Shown here: one piece after another, positions 55,831-64,000 of the stretch
How positions within the stretch are numbered: position 1 is the first letter of the stretch
Layout: each line of letters begins with the position of its first letter
The notes under the pieces: generated by a model
What the model saw: the letters and a program-made list of their open reading frames with translations, nothing else
Told to the model about the DNA's origin: nothing
Database searches by the model: none
Translations under genes and position numbers: made by a program
Source of the DNA: Balneolaceae bacterium
GTDB lineage: Bacteria > Bacteroidota > Rhodothermia > Balneolales > Balneolaceae
Direction of reading: 5' to 3'
NCBI GenBank assembly: GCA_020832285.1
Contig: JAFIFB010000127.1
Coordinates: 1 to 64,000, forward strand
DNA: 64,000 bases

Positions 55831-56778
55831 TTACGGCATTCCTATATAGTGAGTATAATTATACAGCCGCGTATAAGGAATACTTCGATCTGGTTCATCA
55901 TAATCGCCAACGTACTCTTCCGCATTACCGTAAATATAAATCCAGCGGGCATTCCAGATCAGTATTTCCGAGCGGGGATCACCGGTTATATCGGCGTGTT
56001 GGGCGCGCTGGGCACGGTTTGGCAGAGAAAGATCGGGGAATGGAAATTGGGCTATTGTGTTACCATAGCCATCGCGCAACTCCGGTTTCCGGTCAGCCCC
56101 ACGCCGGTAAGCCAAAATAAGGTCCCGGTCTTCCTGGTCCCAGTTACTCATTCTTGAGATGATGGAAAGCCATCGTTCAGGCCCTTCGTCGGTTCGCTCT
56201 TCGCGCCAGAGCTCGTCACCATCATACGAAAACACTTTAATCTGATCCTGTCCCTGAAGGCTGCGATCCGTTCCGCGATTCAGCCCGGCAACTTCGTACG
56301 TGGTAACATCAGGCCGAAAATTACCCACCACAATGTGCTGTGCATGATCTGTTGGGCGGGTCCACTGAATATTACCATGGATATCAAGTACATTAAAAGT
56401 AGCCCCGTTACAAGTGGCCACGGCAATTTCCAGCTCACCATTTCCATTCAGATCGGCAATAGCCACACCATCGGAGTGATCGGGCAGATCCACCTCCCAG
56501 AGAATATTTCCTTCGATATCCATAGCGATCAACGTTCCAACATGCTGTCGATGGTCGGGCCGTTGGGCGGCAACAACCATATCGAGGTTATTGTCCCCGG
56601 TGAGGTCACCAAGACGTACTTCATTCCACCATTCCGATCCGGTCAGCTCTTTCAGATCAATTTTTGAAATCAGTTTTATATTATCTTTTACATCCTTTGC
56701 GAATGCATTTACGAATGTTTGAAAAAGTAATAACAGCGAAAGTATGAGAAAACTGCTCACTGTTTTTATCCGGATCAT
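55831..56778 (-). CDS. Secreted FG-GAP protein with rhamnogalacturonan-lyase-like C-terminus
   Basis: 315 residues with a signal peptide (about 1-27). Propeller-type repeats include LGDLTGDNNLDMVVA, IADLNGNGELEIAVA and QHADITGDPRSEILI. The last 50 residues (NARWIYIYGN, RLYNYTHYIGMP) resemble the end of PL11 rhamnogalacturonan lyases, but the protein is about half their length and I see no confident catalytic site. It could be a truncated lyase or a glycan-binding propeller. It lies between rhaM (53 bases upstream) and the transporter, within the rhamnose region on the same strand. Confidence 0.72.
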   Translation of the reverse strand: MIRIKTVSSFLILSLLLLFQTFVNAFAKDVKDNIKLISKIDLKELTGSEWWNEVRLGDLTGDNNLDMVVAAQRPDHRQHVGTLIAMDIEGNILWEVDLPDHSDGVAIADLNGNGELEIAVATCNGATFNVLDIHGNIQWTRPTDHAQHIVVGNFRPDVTTYEVAGLNRGTDRSLQGQDQIKVFSYDGDELWREERTDEGPERWLSIISRMSNWDQEDRDLILAYRRGADRKPELRDGYGNTIAQFPFPDLSLPNRAQRAQHADITGDPRSEILIWNARWIYIYGNAEEYVGDYDEPDRSIPYTRLYNYTHYIGMP

Positions 56779-56831
56779 TTTTCAGGTATTCTTTTAATTG
56801 TTTACATTCAGTTTCAAATATTGGTGTTGAA

Positions 56832-57146
56832 TTAATCCATATGAAACACCTTTTCGAGCGGTGTTACAACCGGAGAGTTATCGGGATTCACTTCCATCAG
56901 GTCTTTCATATAATCCCACCATTTTTTCATTATTGGCAGTTCAGTCAGCCGATCGGTTTTTTTTGTTGATTCTCTTCTCTGAACCCCAAAAAGTGTAAGA
57001 GTATCACGATCGAGGTATATGGAGTAATCAGAAATACCTGCCTCTTTTAAAGCTTTCTCCAATTCAGGCCAGATTTCGTCGTGCCTTTTTTTGTACTCCT
57101 CTTCGAAACCGGGTTTCAGTTTCATCTTAAATGCGATTTTTTCCAT
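56832..57146 (-). CDS. rhaM: L-rhamnose mutarotase
   Basis: 104 residues, the usual RhaM length. The catalytic pattern [14 protein letters not shown] includes Tyr 18 and His 22, the residues implicated in the E. coli enzyme, and the C-terminal MKKWWDYM segment is conserved. It interconverts alpha- and beta-L-rhamnopyranose to feed the isomerase. It is the first gene leftward from the divergent spacer with the SorC regulator and probably shares that control region. Confidence 0.94.
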   Translation of the reverse strand: MEKIAFKMKLKPGFEEEYKKRHDEIWPELEKALKEAGISDYSIYLDRDTLTLFGVQRRESTKKTDRLTELPIMKKWWDYMKDLMEVNPDNSPVVTPLEKVFHMD

Positions 57147-57641
57147 AGATCAACTTAAAAAATCCAGACAGTAACCAATTCCCGGATCCTTGTCCCTAAT
57201 TTCTGATTTCAGAATACAGATTCTTCGCAATCTTATAGCAGATGCCCTGCTTAGTCTGTGTTATAATGCGACTAGTTTTCACGTACATTTCAGGATATAT
57301 ATCAAATAAAGCTTAAAAATTTTAAGTTACAAAAGCGCTTTCCAATCATAGCTTTACCGCTTGATAGGGTTTTATAGATCGACCCTCTGAACGCATGTTC
57401 AATATTGAACAAAATAAGTTACAATTAAATATAAATTCAATGTATAATTCAAATTTCATTCCTTTTGATATTCAGATCAGAACATTTGCCCGTTTTCTCT
57501 CATCTTATAAACCGATTTTGTAACTTGGAAATATGAACCCAATCATTTTCACTGATAAACAAACAAAATTTCAACAACAGGCAAATACAGAAATACCCAC
57601 CGCTTTAGTAATTAATCTATTTATAAACCTATTCCCTCAGA
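57147..57641. other. Divergent control region between rhaM and the SorC regulator
   Basis: 495 AT-rich bases without a gene. It contains the perfect palindrome at 57396-57411 and should hold promoters for both directions. No copy of the AGTAGATT-N14-CTCTAT element was found here, so this unit appears to be controlled differently. Confidence 0.6.
57396..57411. promoter_or_regulatory. Perfect 16-base palindrome, candidate SorC operator
   Basis: TGTTCAATATTGAACA. It lies 231 bases before the SorC start and 250 bases from the rhaM start. Almost the same sequence precedes the decayed sorC copy at 40569-40584. Confidence 0.6.
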
Positions 57642-58607
57642 ATGTCACGGCCCAGTAACTCAATCGACACACGGCTAATCAGCAAAATCAGCAGCTTGTA
57701 CTATCATCAGGAGATGAACCAGCAGGAAATTGCCGACAAGCTTCACCTTTCTCGTCCAAAAGTATCCAGGCTGCTGAAGCAGGCGAAAGAAATGGGTATT
57801 GTAAAAATCACGGTTACCGCACCGGACAATCATGTGATTGAGACAGAAAGTGCATTGGAAAAAAAATATGGTTTAAAGGAGGCACTGGTCGTTGAATTAG
57901 ACAGCCCTGATCCCTCTGCAACAGATTCTATCATTAAAAAACAGCTTGGCGCAGCCGCTGCCAGCTATCTTTTAAGAACCGTTTCTGATGGTGACATCAT
58001 CGGTTTAACCTGGGGAACAACCCTCCAGGCGATGATTGATGCCATGCAGCCTAAACCGGTAAAAAATGTGCATGTGGTCCAAACTCTGGGTGGCGTTGGA
58101 CCTCCGGAAGCCAAAACTCATGCGGCCGACATATCACGCCGGCTTTCACAGCTTTTGGGTAGCCGTCTGACTTTACTGTCTGCACCCGGAATTGTCGGCA
58201 ATAAGGAGGCAAAAAAAGTGCTGCTTTCAGACAGACATGTAAAAGAAGCGCTGAATCTTTTTTCCGGGATTACGATCGCATATGTTGGCATTGGAGCACT
58301 TTCAACCAATCCCGTACTTCAGAAAGAAAGTCCGGAAATCCCTCATAAACTCCGGGAAGAGCTGTTCCAGTCAGAAGCAGTGGGGGATATCGGGCTGAAT
58401 TTTTTTGATATCGATGGAAAAGAAGTGAACACAGCATTCAAAGATCTTTTCATCGGCATGGCTCTGGATGAACTGAAACACGTAAAAACTGTCGTTGGAA
58501 TTGCAGGCGGCAAAAGCAAAACCGAAGCTATCACCGGGGCGCTCCGGGGCGGGCATATTGATGTGTTGATCACCGATCATTTTACGGCTGAAGAGCTTGC
58601 GGGATAA
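57642..58607 (+). CDS. SorC-family transcriptional regulator of the rhamnose locus
   Basis: 321 residues. The N-terminal helix-turn-helix is QQEIADKLHLSRPKVSRLLKQA (in part), followed by a sugar-phosphate-binding domain of the SorC type (GLTWGTTLQAMID, VQTLGGVG, YVGIGAL, VGIAGGKSKTEAI). Members bind phosphorylated sugars and act as repressors or activators of the linked catabolic genes. It is divergent from rhaM, with a perfect palindrome in the spacer. The likely effector is L-rhamnulose 1-phosphate or a product (inference). It converges with the propeller protein gene, the two stops being 34 bases apart. Confidence 0.92.
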   Translation: MSRPSNSIDTRLISKISSLYYHQEMNQQEIADKLHLSRPKVSRLLKQAKEMGIVKITVTAPDNHVIETESALEKKYGLKEALVVELDSPDPSATDSIIKKQLGAAAASYLLRTVSDGDIIGLTWGTTLQAMIDAMQPKPVKNVHVVQTLGGVGPPEAKTHAADISRRLSQLLGSRLTLLSAPGIVGNKEAKKVLLSDRHVKEALNLFSGITIAYVGIGALSTNPVLQKESPEIPHKLREELFQSEAVGDIGLNFFDIDGKEVNTAFKDLFIGMALDELKHVKTVVGIAGGKSKTEAITGALRGGHIDVLITDHFTAEELAG

Positions 58608-58641
58608 TTTACCTTAAAACCTCCGCTATTAGAATCCCTAT

Positions 58642-60588
58642 TTAGTGTTTTGATAGTTCAAAATCATACTCTCCCGGCTCATCCAATATTGTACGAATCA
58701 GAACAGTCCCATTCTCATCAGCCCTTCCGGTTCCGGCCTGTTCTTCGCCTATGAGAATTTGATAATCCGTTCCGGGAGTTTGATTTTCCAAGACCCACTG
58801 AACCAGAACCGTTTTAGTCATTTCGATAGTCCCTCTTGCAAGAGATTGGCCGTCCGGGTTCCATTCACCCAAAACAATCCGCGTATTTTCGGTTGAATGA
58901 ACATTAAAATTCTTTGCTCTTTCCACTTCAAAAGGGAACGCTTCATACCGGTAGGTTCCGTCCGGTTTCATAATAGCTGGAATTCCCGTATAAATTCCCT
59001 CAAACTTCCCTGCAAGCACTACCCGTTCACCTCCATGATAGAGCCATCCGGGAATATTGTTGTCATATGTATTTCTCGCCTGGTAATAAACAGGCCTGTA
59101 ATTTTCATCTTGAATATGACCGTGTTCATTTCTCAAAAAAGAGAGGTAAGTGATACCGGCTTCATTCCAGTCATCGAGCCCAACTGATGGAGGCGACCAT
59201 TCCTGTAAAAACGGTTCAAATGTGATTCCATCATCAGAAACAGCGTAACTCACACCCTTTCCACCAGCAGTAGGGTATAGGGCAAATAATGAATTTTCTT
59301 TTTCATAATAAGCGGCCAGGTGCCGGTGTGTACCCATTTCATAAACATCACGAAGTTCCCAGTCGAGACCGTCGTCTGACGTATAGACTGATATATCCGT
59401 ATAGGCAGGACCTATGCAGTAGAGATAATATTCCCTTTCAAGGTACACCACATCGGCATCCTTACAGAGAACGTCATCAATCACCGGCTGATCATTTTCC
59501 CAATTAATTCCGTCGCTGCTTTCGATATGTTTTGTAATCCATAACCCTTCATTCTCTACAGTATACCATCCCCGAAAAACCCCGTCAATTTTCAGCACAG
59601 CAATTTTTTCGTTGCTGTCATACCTGCTATGCGGTACAAATACCGGGTTATCATCATATTTCTCCCAGCTTAACCCATCACTGCTTGTAGCAAAACCATA
59701 TCCTTTTCCCCGCTCCTGATTATCACGAATACGATACCACATCAGGTAATCTCCTTCACCGGTTTTCATCACCGAGTGGCCGCCTACCCAATTTCCCTCC
59801 TCCTGAGTTACATCCGGAAGCCGAGGCAATACCACAAAATTCGGCATCGGTGATCGGGTCCATTCACCAGATTTCACCAAATATTCACCGGAATCAACGG
59901 TTACATCATCAAAGTAAAGTTGTGTATCACTATCTTCATCTGTTTTTACATAAAGGGCAACAGCACCAGACTGAATCGCTGAAATCTCTGATTCTTCATA
60001 AATAACATTTCCGCTTTCTTTTTCTGAAACAGATGCAGTAAACCGATTTCTTTCGTCAAGCGAAACAGAAAGCTTGTAAACATTGCCCGGTTCGATGGCA
60101 ATATCTTCTTTTTCAGTTAAACCCCACTCTTTCGCATCTAACTGATGTGAAATTCCATTTTTGGAAATGCGAATCCCCGAGAAAAAATCATAATCCTGCA
60201 TCAGGTAAAAACCTGCCTGCCAGTCAACACTCTCCTCATCTGTACGAAATAGTACGGATGCAGAAATCGGGCGGGAAAGATAAAAAGCGTTGCTCAGCAT
60301 CAGCCACTCATGCTCTGTATTACCGCCGGTCCAGCGAAGAGAGTATTGGCCGGAAATTGGATTCGTGTTTGTAACATCAAACCTCGGGCGGATAAAGTCA
60401 TCAGAGCTCCCCACATAATTTGGGCGGAAGTTGCGCCAATCGCCGGTTTCAAATCCATCCCTGTTTTCTGGTGTGATTCCGATTTGTTGTGCCTGAATCT
60501 CAGCAGGTGTGGAAAAAGAGAGTGAGATGAAAAGAATGAACACCGCAAAAGAGGCAGTAACTTTGGCAAAAAAGATTTGGGAGGTCAT
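58642..60588 (-). CDS. Secreted glycosidase-like five-bladed propeller protein
   Basis: 648 residues with a signal peptide (about 1-34). An N-terminal jelly-roll-like domain (about 40-235; FETGDWRNFRPN, YFDDVTVDSGE) resembles carbohydrate-binding modules. A propeller (about 250-560) has GH32/GH43-like blades (DYLMWYRIRDNQERG, SSDGLSWEKYDDNPVF, VYTSDDGLDWELRDV, AVSDDGITFEPF). Repeated S-x-D-G-x-x-W/F phrases are typical of glycosidase-like and sialidase-like propellers. A short C-terminal beta domain follows. Catalytic acids could not be assigned. It probably acts on, or binds, extracellular glycan. Confidence 0.72.
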   Translation of the reverse strand: MTSQIFFAKVTASFAVFILFISLSFSTPAEIQAQQIGITPENRDGFETGDWRNFRPNYVGSSDDFIRPRFDVTNTNPISGQYSLRWTGGNTEHEWLMLSNAFYLSRPISASVLFRTDEESVDWQAGFYLMQDYDFFSGIRISKNGISHQLDAKEWGLTEKEDIAIEPGNVYKLSVSLDERNRFTASVSEKESGNVIYEESEISAIQSGAVALYVKTDEDSDTQLYFDDVTVDSGEYLVKSGEWTRSPMPNFVVLPRLPDVTQEEGNWVGGHSVMKTGEGDYLMWYRIRDNQERGKGYGFATSSDGLSWEKYDDNPVFVPHSRYDSNEKIAVLKIDGVFRGWYTVENEGLWITKHIESSDGINWENDQPVIDDVLCKDADVVYLEREYYLYCIGPAYTDISVYTSDDGLDWELRDVYEMGTHRHLAAYYEKENSLFALYPTAGGKGVSYAVSDDGITFEPFLQEWSPPSVGLDDWNEAGITYLSFLRNEHGHIQDENYRPVYYQARNTYDNNIPGWLYHGGERVVLAGKFEGIYTGIPAIMKPDGTYRYEAFPFEVERAKNFNVHSTENTRIVLGEWNPDGQSLARGTIEMTKTVLVQWVLENQTPGTDYQILIGEEQAGTGRADENGTVLIRTILDEPGEYDFELSKH

Positions 60589-60933
60589 AGGGTAGTTTAT
60601 TGAATAGAATTAAGCCACCAAGTAACCACATATTTTTAAAAAAATCGATTTTATTTTAGGCCGTTATCCATTCTGTAATTTTTCCGGTCTGATTTTTTGA
60701 AATGTACGTAAATCATCTGTTGGGTGAGTCAACCCAAAAACACACTGTCAGATGTTGCAAAATGCGACCTAAAATATTCAAATTTTCGAAGAAACATTTC
60801 TGATGACTCAGGACGGATCCCCATGAAAAAACCTGTATAACCCCCGCCAGAAGTTCTTGCTGAGGAAACGACATAACTTCATTATATTGATCCCGTTATT
60901 TATTTCAACTCCCTGAATCACCAATACATTTTT
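60589..60933. other. Divergent non-coding stretch
   Basis: 345 bases between two divergent exported-protein genes. No gene or recognisable promoter motif is seen, and no copy of the repeated element was found. Confidence 0.4.
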
Positions 60934-61857
60934 ATGATGGCACTCAACTTTTCCCTATCCGAAAGCCTCAAACAGTTCAGTACGTTTACCCTGATTTTCT
61001 GCATTGCCGCACTTTTACTGTCCGGATGCAGCAGTAATGAATATTCCACAATCGATCCGGACGAAATTCCCGAAGGAATGGTCTTTATTCCCGGCGGAAC
61101 CACAACCATCGGTTCGAATGACGGCTCCCCAGATGAACGCCCGGTGTTTGAAACCGAGGTAGAATCGTTTTTGATGGATAAGAACCTCGTTACTGTTGCC
61201 GAATTTCGTCAATTTGTGGAAGAGACCGGCTATGTGACCGAAGCAGAAGAGTTCGGAAACGGAGTGGTGTTTAATTTTGAGCGGGGTGAATGGTATTTGA
61301 TGGATGATGTAACCTGGGAATACCCGAACGGCCCGGATGGGGATATGGCCGAAGAGAATCACCCCGTGCGACAGGTCTCTTTTAATGATGCCTCCGCTTA
61401 CCTCGAATGGGCCGGGAAACGGCTGCCTACCGAAATTGAATGGGAACACGCTGCACGTGGCGGTAAAAATAACCCTTCGCCTTATGCCTGGGGGGAATCG
61501 CTGATTGAACATGGAACTTATCAGGCCAATACATGGACCGGTACCTTTCCCGTAGAAAATGTAGCTGAAGACGGATACCTGCAAACCTCGCCTGTGGGTG
61601 AATTTAATGTAACCGAACTGGGTCTGACCGATATGGGCGGTAACGTCTGGGAATGGACCGACAGCTGGTACCGGCCTTACAGTTACCGTGATCAACCCTA
61701 TAATCCCTCACCTCAAAGTGAAAAAGTACTGAGGGGCGGCTCCTTTATGTGCCATGTATCTTATTGTCACGGTTACCGCGTTTCTGCAAGAAGTAATACC
61801 CCGGCGGACAACGCCATGTTCCACGTAGGCTTCCGTGGTTTAATGGATTTGAACTGA
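60934..61857 (+). CDS. Formylglycine-generating-enzyme-like lipoprotein
   Basis: 307 residues. Signal peptide with lipobox LSGC (Cys 32). The rest is an FGE/SUMF1 fold (EGMVFIPGGTTTIGS, RQVSFNDASAYLEWAGKRLPTE in part, GNVWEWTDSWY, FHVGFRG). Unlike many SUMF1-like proteins it keeps the cysteine pair of active enzymes: CHVSYC at 273-278, followed by RVSARS. In FGE this pair binds copper and oxidises the sulfatase cysteine to formylglycine. It could mature the sulfatase at 13513-14904 after export. It is followed 55 bases later by mobA. A start one codon in is equally possible. Confidence 0.88.
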   Translation: MMALNFSLSESLKQFSTFTLIFCIAALLLSGCSSNEYSTIDPDEIPEGMVFIPGGTTTIGSNDGSPDERPVFETEVESFLMDKNLVTVAEFRQFVEETGYVTEAEEFGNGVVFNFERGEWYLMDDVTWEYPNGPDGDMAEENHPVRQVSFNDASAYLEWAGKRLPTEIEWEHAARGGKNNPSPYAWGESLIEHGTYQANTWTGTFPVENVAEDGYLQTSPVGEFNVTELGLTDMGGNVWEWTDSWYRPYSYRDQPYNPSPQSEKVLRGGSFMCHVSYCHGYRVSARSNTPADNAMFHVGFRGLMDLN

Positions 61858-61912
61858 TTTTTTCTGTCTGATAATCCTGCTGACTGCCTTTATTGATGAG
61901 TTCAGTTCAATT

Positions 61913-62464
61913 ATGATTAAATCTAATACTCCACTCTATATTTTCTGCGGCGGCAGTTCACGGCGGATGGGCCGCGACAAGGCGCACCTTCTACTTGACG
62001 GAGAAACACTGCTGAACCGGCAGATCCGGCAAGCTTCCCGCTTTTTTGATAATATCATTTTACTGAGCGGACCTAACCGCTACGAAACATCACTCCGCCA
62101 GATTCCCGATGCCATCCCCGATGCAGGCCCGCTTTCAGGACTTCTTGCAGCGCTGGAAGATTCAAAACCCGGCCAGGAACAGATCGCTGTACTTCCTGTG
62201 GATGTTCCTTTCGTTTCGGATCAAACCCTTCAACTTCTTTCATCAAAACAGATTTTCGGTCAGGCCGATGCATGGGTGCTACGTAATGGGGAAAGAATTC
62301 AGCCCCTTGCGGGAATATTCACACGGGCGATTACCCGGGAGCTGAGGATGAATCTGCAAAACGGCCACCGGATGGTTATGAAATTTCTGGAAACGTTAGA
62401 GGTGGGCTGCCTGAATGTTGGAAAAAATGAGCTTCGGAATATCAATTTCCCGGAGGATTATTAA
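61913..62464 (+). CDS. mobA: MobA-like molybdenum cofactor guanylyltransferase
   Basis: 183 residues, cytoplasmic. The signature CGGSSRRMGRDK at 12-23 is the nucleotide-binding loop, and VLPVDVPFV gives the metal-binding Asp of MobA-type nucleotidyltransferases. MobA links GMP to molybdopterin to make the dinucleotide form. It follows the FGE-like gene on the same strand. Molybdoenzymes are not evident in the window, so the link to the neighbours is unclear. Confidence 0.9.
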   Translation: MIKSNTPLYIFCGGSSRRMGRDKAHLLLDGETLLNRQIRQASRFFDNIILLSGPNRYETSLRQIPDAIPDAGPLSGLLAALEDSKPGQEQIAVLPVDVPFVSDQTLQLLSSKQIFGQADAWVLRNGERIQPLAGIFTRAITRELRMNLQNGHRMVMKFLETLEVGCLNVGKNELRNINFPEDY

Positions 62465-62515
62465 GAAATCTGATACTCTCTGAAAAGCTGAATATTTAAA
62501 CGGCAACCCAAAACA

Positions 62516-64000
62516 CTATTCAACTTTTTCCGCCCTCAGATCTCTGCCATGCTGGTGTAAAATCAGAGCATCAGCCTCACCTTCATCGTTCAACCTGAAA
62601 GTTACCCGAACATCTACCTCTCTCGAGAAAAACTCCGTTTCCGATTCAGCCAGAATTCCCAGCGCCCTTTGATTGCCCGGTGTTAAATTCAGCCCGTCTT
62701 CACCAAGTGAAATGACGATGGGAAAACCATCCTCCAGCAGATATCTTCCAGTGTAGCGGGAGAGAACATCTGGATTCGATTCAATCTCTGTTCGCGGTCT
62801 CTGCACATTTTCCGCCTGGAAGAAGAGATTCAAAGCCAATCCATCTGAAACGCTCTGCTGATCTGCATCAGGCCATTCATACTCCCTTGCCACACTCTGT
62901 AAAATAAGTGCTGAAAGGTTTCCGCCAACATCGGAGTTTGTTACAATGACCAGGCCTTTACCCTCATCGCCATACATGTGAAATTCGCTCACAAATCCCT
63001 GATTCCTGCCCGAATGGCTGAAATATCCGAACTCATTCTCCGGCCTGACCATAAAACCGAGCCCCATAACGCCTGTCTCAATTGTGAGCATCTCCTGCGC
63101 TGTTTCCGTTGAGAGAATCCGATTTGATTTGCCCGCTGCCGACTCTGCCACTTCTATCATGATCTTTGCAAGGTCAGAAGGCGTAGTCCATAAACCGGCA
63201 GCCGCTTTTTCAGGATAGCGAAACCACCCGCCCTGAAGCGGATCTCCTAAAAAATAGTGTCCGCTGGCTGCTCTTTGTGCAAACTCACCAGATAGTTCCT
63301 GTTTGAACGTACTGTTCTGAAGACCGAGCGGCCCGATGAAACTCTCCTCCATGATCTCATCAAACGGTTTGTCGAACTGATCTTCCAGCACAAGCTGAAT
63401 CATAGAGTAGCCGGGTCCGCTGTAGATAAATCCGGAGCCCGGCACGGCCACAATACGCGTGGACTGGCTGCTTGCGGGCGGACTACCTTCCAGAATTTGT
63501 ACAAGTCCGGGCTTCTCTTCACTCTTATCATACCCCGGATAACCTCCGGGTGTAACCCCGGCCGAGTGTGAAAGGAGTCGACGCAGAGTTACTTTTTGAC
63601 CCTGGCCAAAGCGGCTTTGCGGAAGCTGCCAAGAATGTAGGTACTCGTTAACATCGGTATCCAGATCGAACAAACCCTGGCTGGCAAAGTCCATGACAGC
63701 TATCGCAGTCACCGGCTTGGAGATGGATGCCACCTGAAAGAGTGTAGTTTCGGTAACCGGAGCATTCATATTTCCCATCTCTTTTACCCCGTACCCCTTT
63801 AACCAGGCGATTTCGTAATTGTCGATCACGGCAATGCTCAATCCGGGAATGGCCAGCTTTTCCATCCATTCGGTTAGTGTGTATTGGAGTGTATCCCCAC
63901 CAAACACAACGGGTGGAAGTCCGTTTTCAATCCTCTCAGGACCTGAAATTCCAGCATGATTCTCTGCCTCAGCCTTGGAATGCTGGCTGCACGCAGTGGC
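62516..64000 (-). CDS. Serine beta-lactamase-fold lipoprotein, cut by right edge
   Basis: The frame continues beyond the right edge; at least 494 codons are visible. Near the edge it reads ATACSQHSKAEAE, a lipobox-like Cys and linker, so the start and signal peptide lie outside. A class C beta-lactamase/penicillin-binding-protein-like domain follows: nucleophile motif SISK in VASISKPVTA, a YSGPGYS motif, and HSGRNQG near the third active-site motif. A C-terminal lipocalin-like domain (SRYTGRYLLEDGFP) is typical of secreted esterases/peptidases of this fold. Likely a periplasmic hydrolase; the substrate is unknown. Confidence 0.87.
   Translation of the reverse strand, partial: ATACSQHSKAEAENHAGISGPERIENGLPPVVFGGDTLQYTLTEWMEKLAIPGLSIAVIDNYEIAWLKGYGVKEMGNMNAPVTETTLFQVASISKPVTAIAVMDFASQGLFDLDTDVNEYLHSWQLPQSRFGQGQKVTLRRLLSHSAGVTPGGYPGYDKSEEKPGLVQILEGSPPASSQSTRIVAVPGSGFIYSGPGYSMIQLVLEDQFDKPFDEIMEESFIGPLGLQNSTFKQELSGEFAQRAASGHYFLGDPLQGGWFRYPEKAAAGLWTTPSDLAKIMIEVAESAAGKSNRILSTETAQEMLTIETGVMGLGFMVRPENEFGYFSHSGRNQGFVSEFHMYGDEGKGLVIVTNSDVGGNLSALILQSVAREYEWPDADQQSVSDGLALNLFFQAENVQRPRTEIESNPDVLSRYTGRYLLEDGFPIVISLGEDGLNLTPGNQRALGILAESETEFFSREVDVRVTFRLNDEGEADALILHQHGRDLRAEKVE

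Noticed and set aside
1-64000. CRISPR arrays, tRNA or rRNA genes, complete insertion sequences
   Set aside because: None seen on either strand; no regularly spaced direct repeats, transposase motifs or tRNA-like cloverleaf found by eye.

Overview
The window most likely comes from a marine or halophilic member of the Balneolales/Rhodothermota group, or a close Bacteroidota relative (inference). The evidence is a SusC/SusD outer-membrane pair, an ECF sigma factor beside a FecR-like fragment, AT-rich spacers with weak ribosome binding sites, and many planctomycete-style proteins (PVC-type CxxCH proteins, DUF1501, DUF1549/1553, DUF1080, FG-GAP/ASPIC). No tRNA, rRNA, CRISPR array, phage gene or complete insertion sequence was seen. 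Nearly everything concerns uptake and catabolism of carbohydrate, with L-rhamnose at the centre.

Layout. 0-15 kb (minus): a cytochrome-like gene cut by the left edge, lutC and lutB, a DUF1501 protein, a DUF2231/cytochrome/DUF1549/DUF1553 protein, a PVC-type propeller-HEAT-cytochrome protein, an SGNH hydrolase, an FG-GAP protein and a sulfatase. 15-20 kb: susD and susC. 21-32 kb: a CRTAC1-like protein, a second PVC-type lipoprotein, an azurin-like copper protein, an internally deleted rhamnulokinase, a first bifunctional rhamnulose-phosphate aldolase/lactaldehyde dehydrogenase and a DUF1080 lipoprotein. 32-39 kb: a sugar catabolic cluster (cupin isomerase, DUF4432 epimerase, Gfo/Idh/MocA oxidoreductase, TIM-barrel isomerase) divergent from an MFS transporter. 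39-41 kb: a FecR-like stub, an ECF sigma factor and a decayed SorC-type regulator. 41-45 kb: a third PVC-type protein followed by decayed scraps of rhaB and lutA. 45-58 kb: a GLUG-repeat lipoprotein and the main rhamnose locus (lutA, rhaB, an ATPase, rhaI, a 57-residue membrane protein, the second aldolase/dehydrogenase, an NCS1-like transporter, an FG-GAP protein, rhaM) with a divergent SorC regulator. 58-64 kb: a secreted propeller protein, a formylglycine-generating-enzyme-like lipoprotein, mobA and a beta-lactamase-fold lipoprotein cut by the right edge.

How the genes fit together: SusCD imports oligosaccharide. A secreted sulfatase, which may be matured by the FGE-like lipoprotein, and periplasmic oxidoreductases process it. 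RhaM, RhaI and RhaB make L-rhamnulose 1-phosphate. The bifunctional enzyme splits it to dihydroxyacetone phosphate and L-lactaldehyde and oxidises the latter to L-lactate, and LutABC takes lactate to pyruvate.

The most notable observation is a bipartite promoter-like element, AGTAGATT-N14-CTCTAT on the transcribed strand. It occurs at fixed spacing eight times, plus one weak copy, almost always between genes and always facing a downstream gene. The genes served include susC, both rhamnose loci, the sugar cluster, the MFS transporter and the FecR-like stub. The spacing suits an ECF-sigma promoter and the window encodes one ECF sigma factor, so this may be one carbohydrate regulon. A second theme is decay of duplicated rhamnose genes: a deleted rhaB, rhaB and lutA scraps and a sorC remnant that still has an operator-like palindrome.
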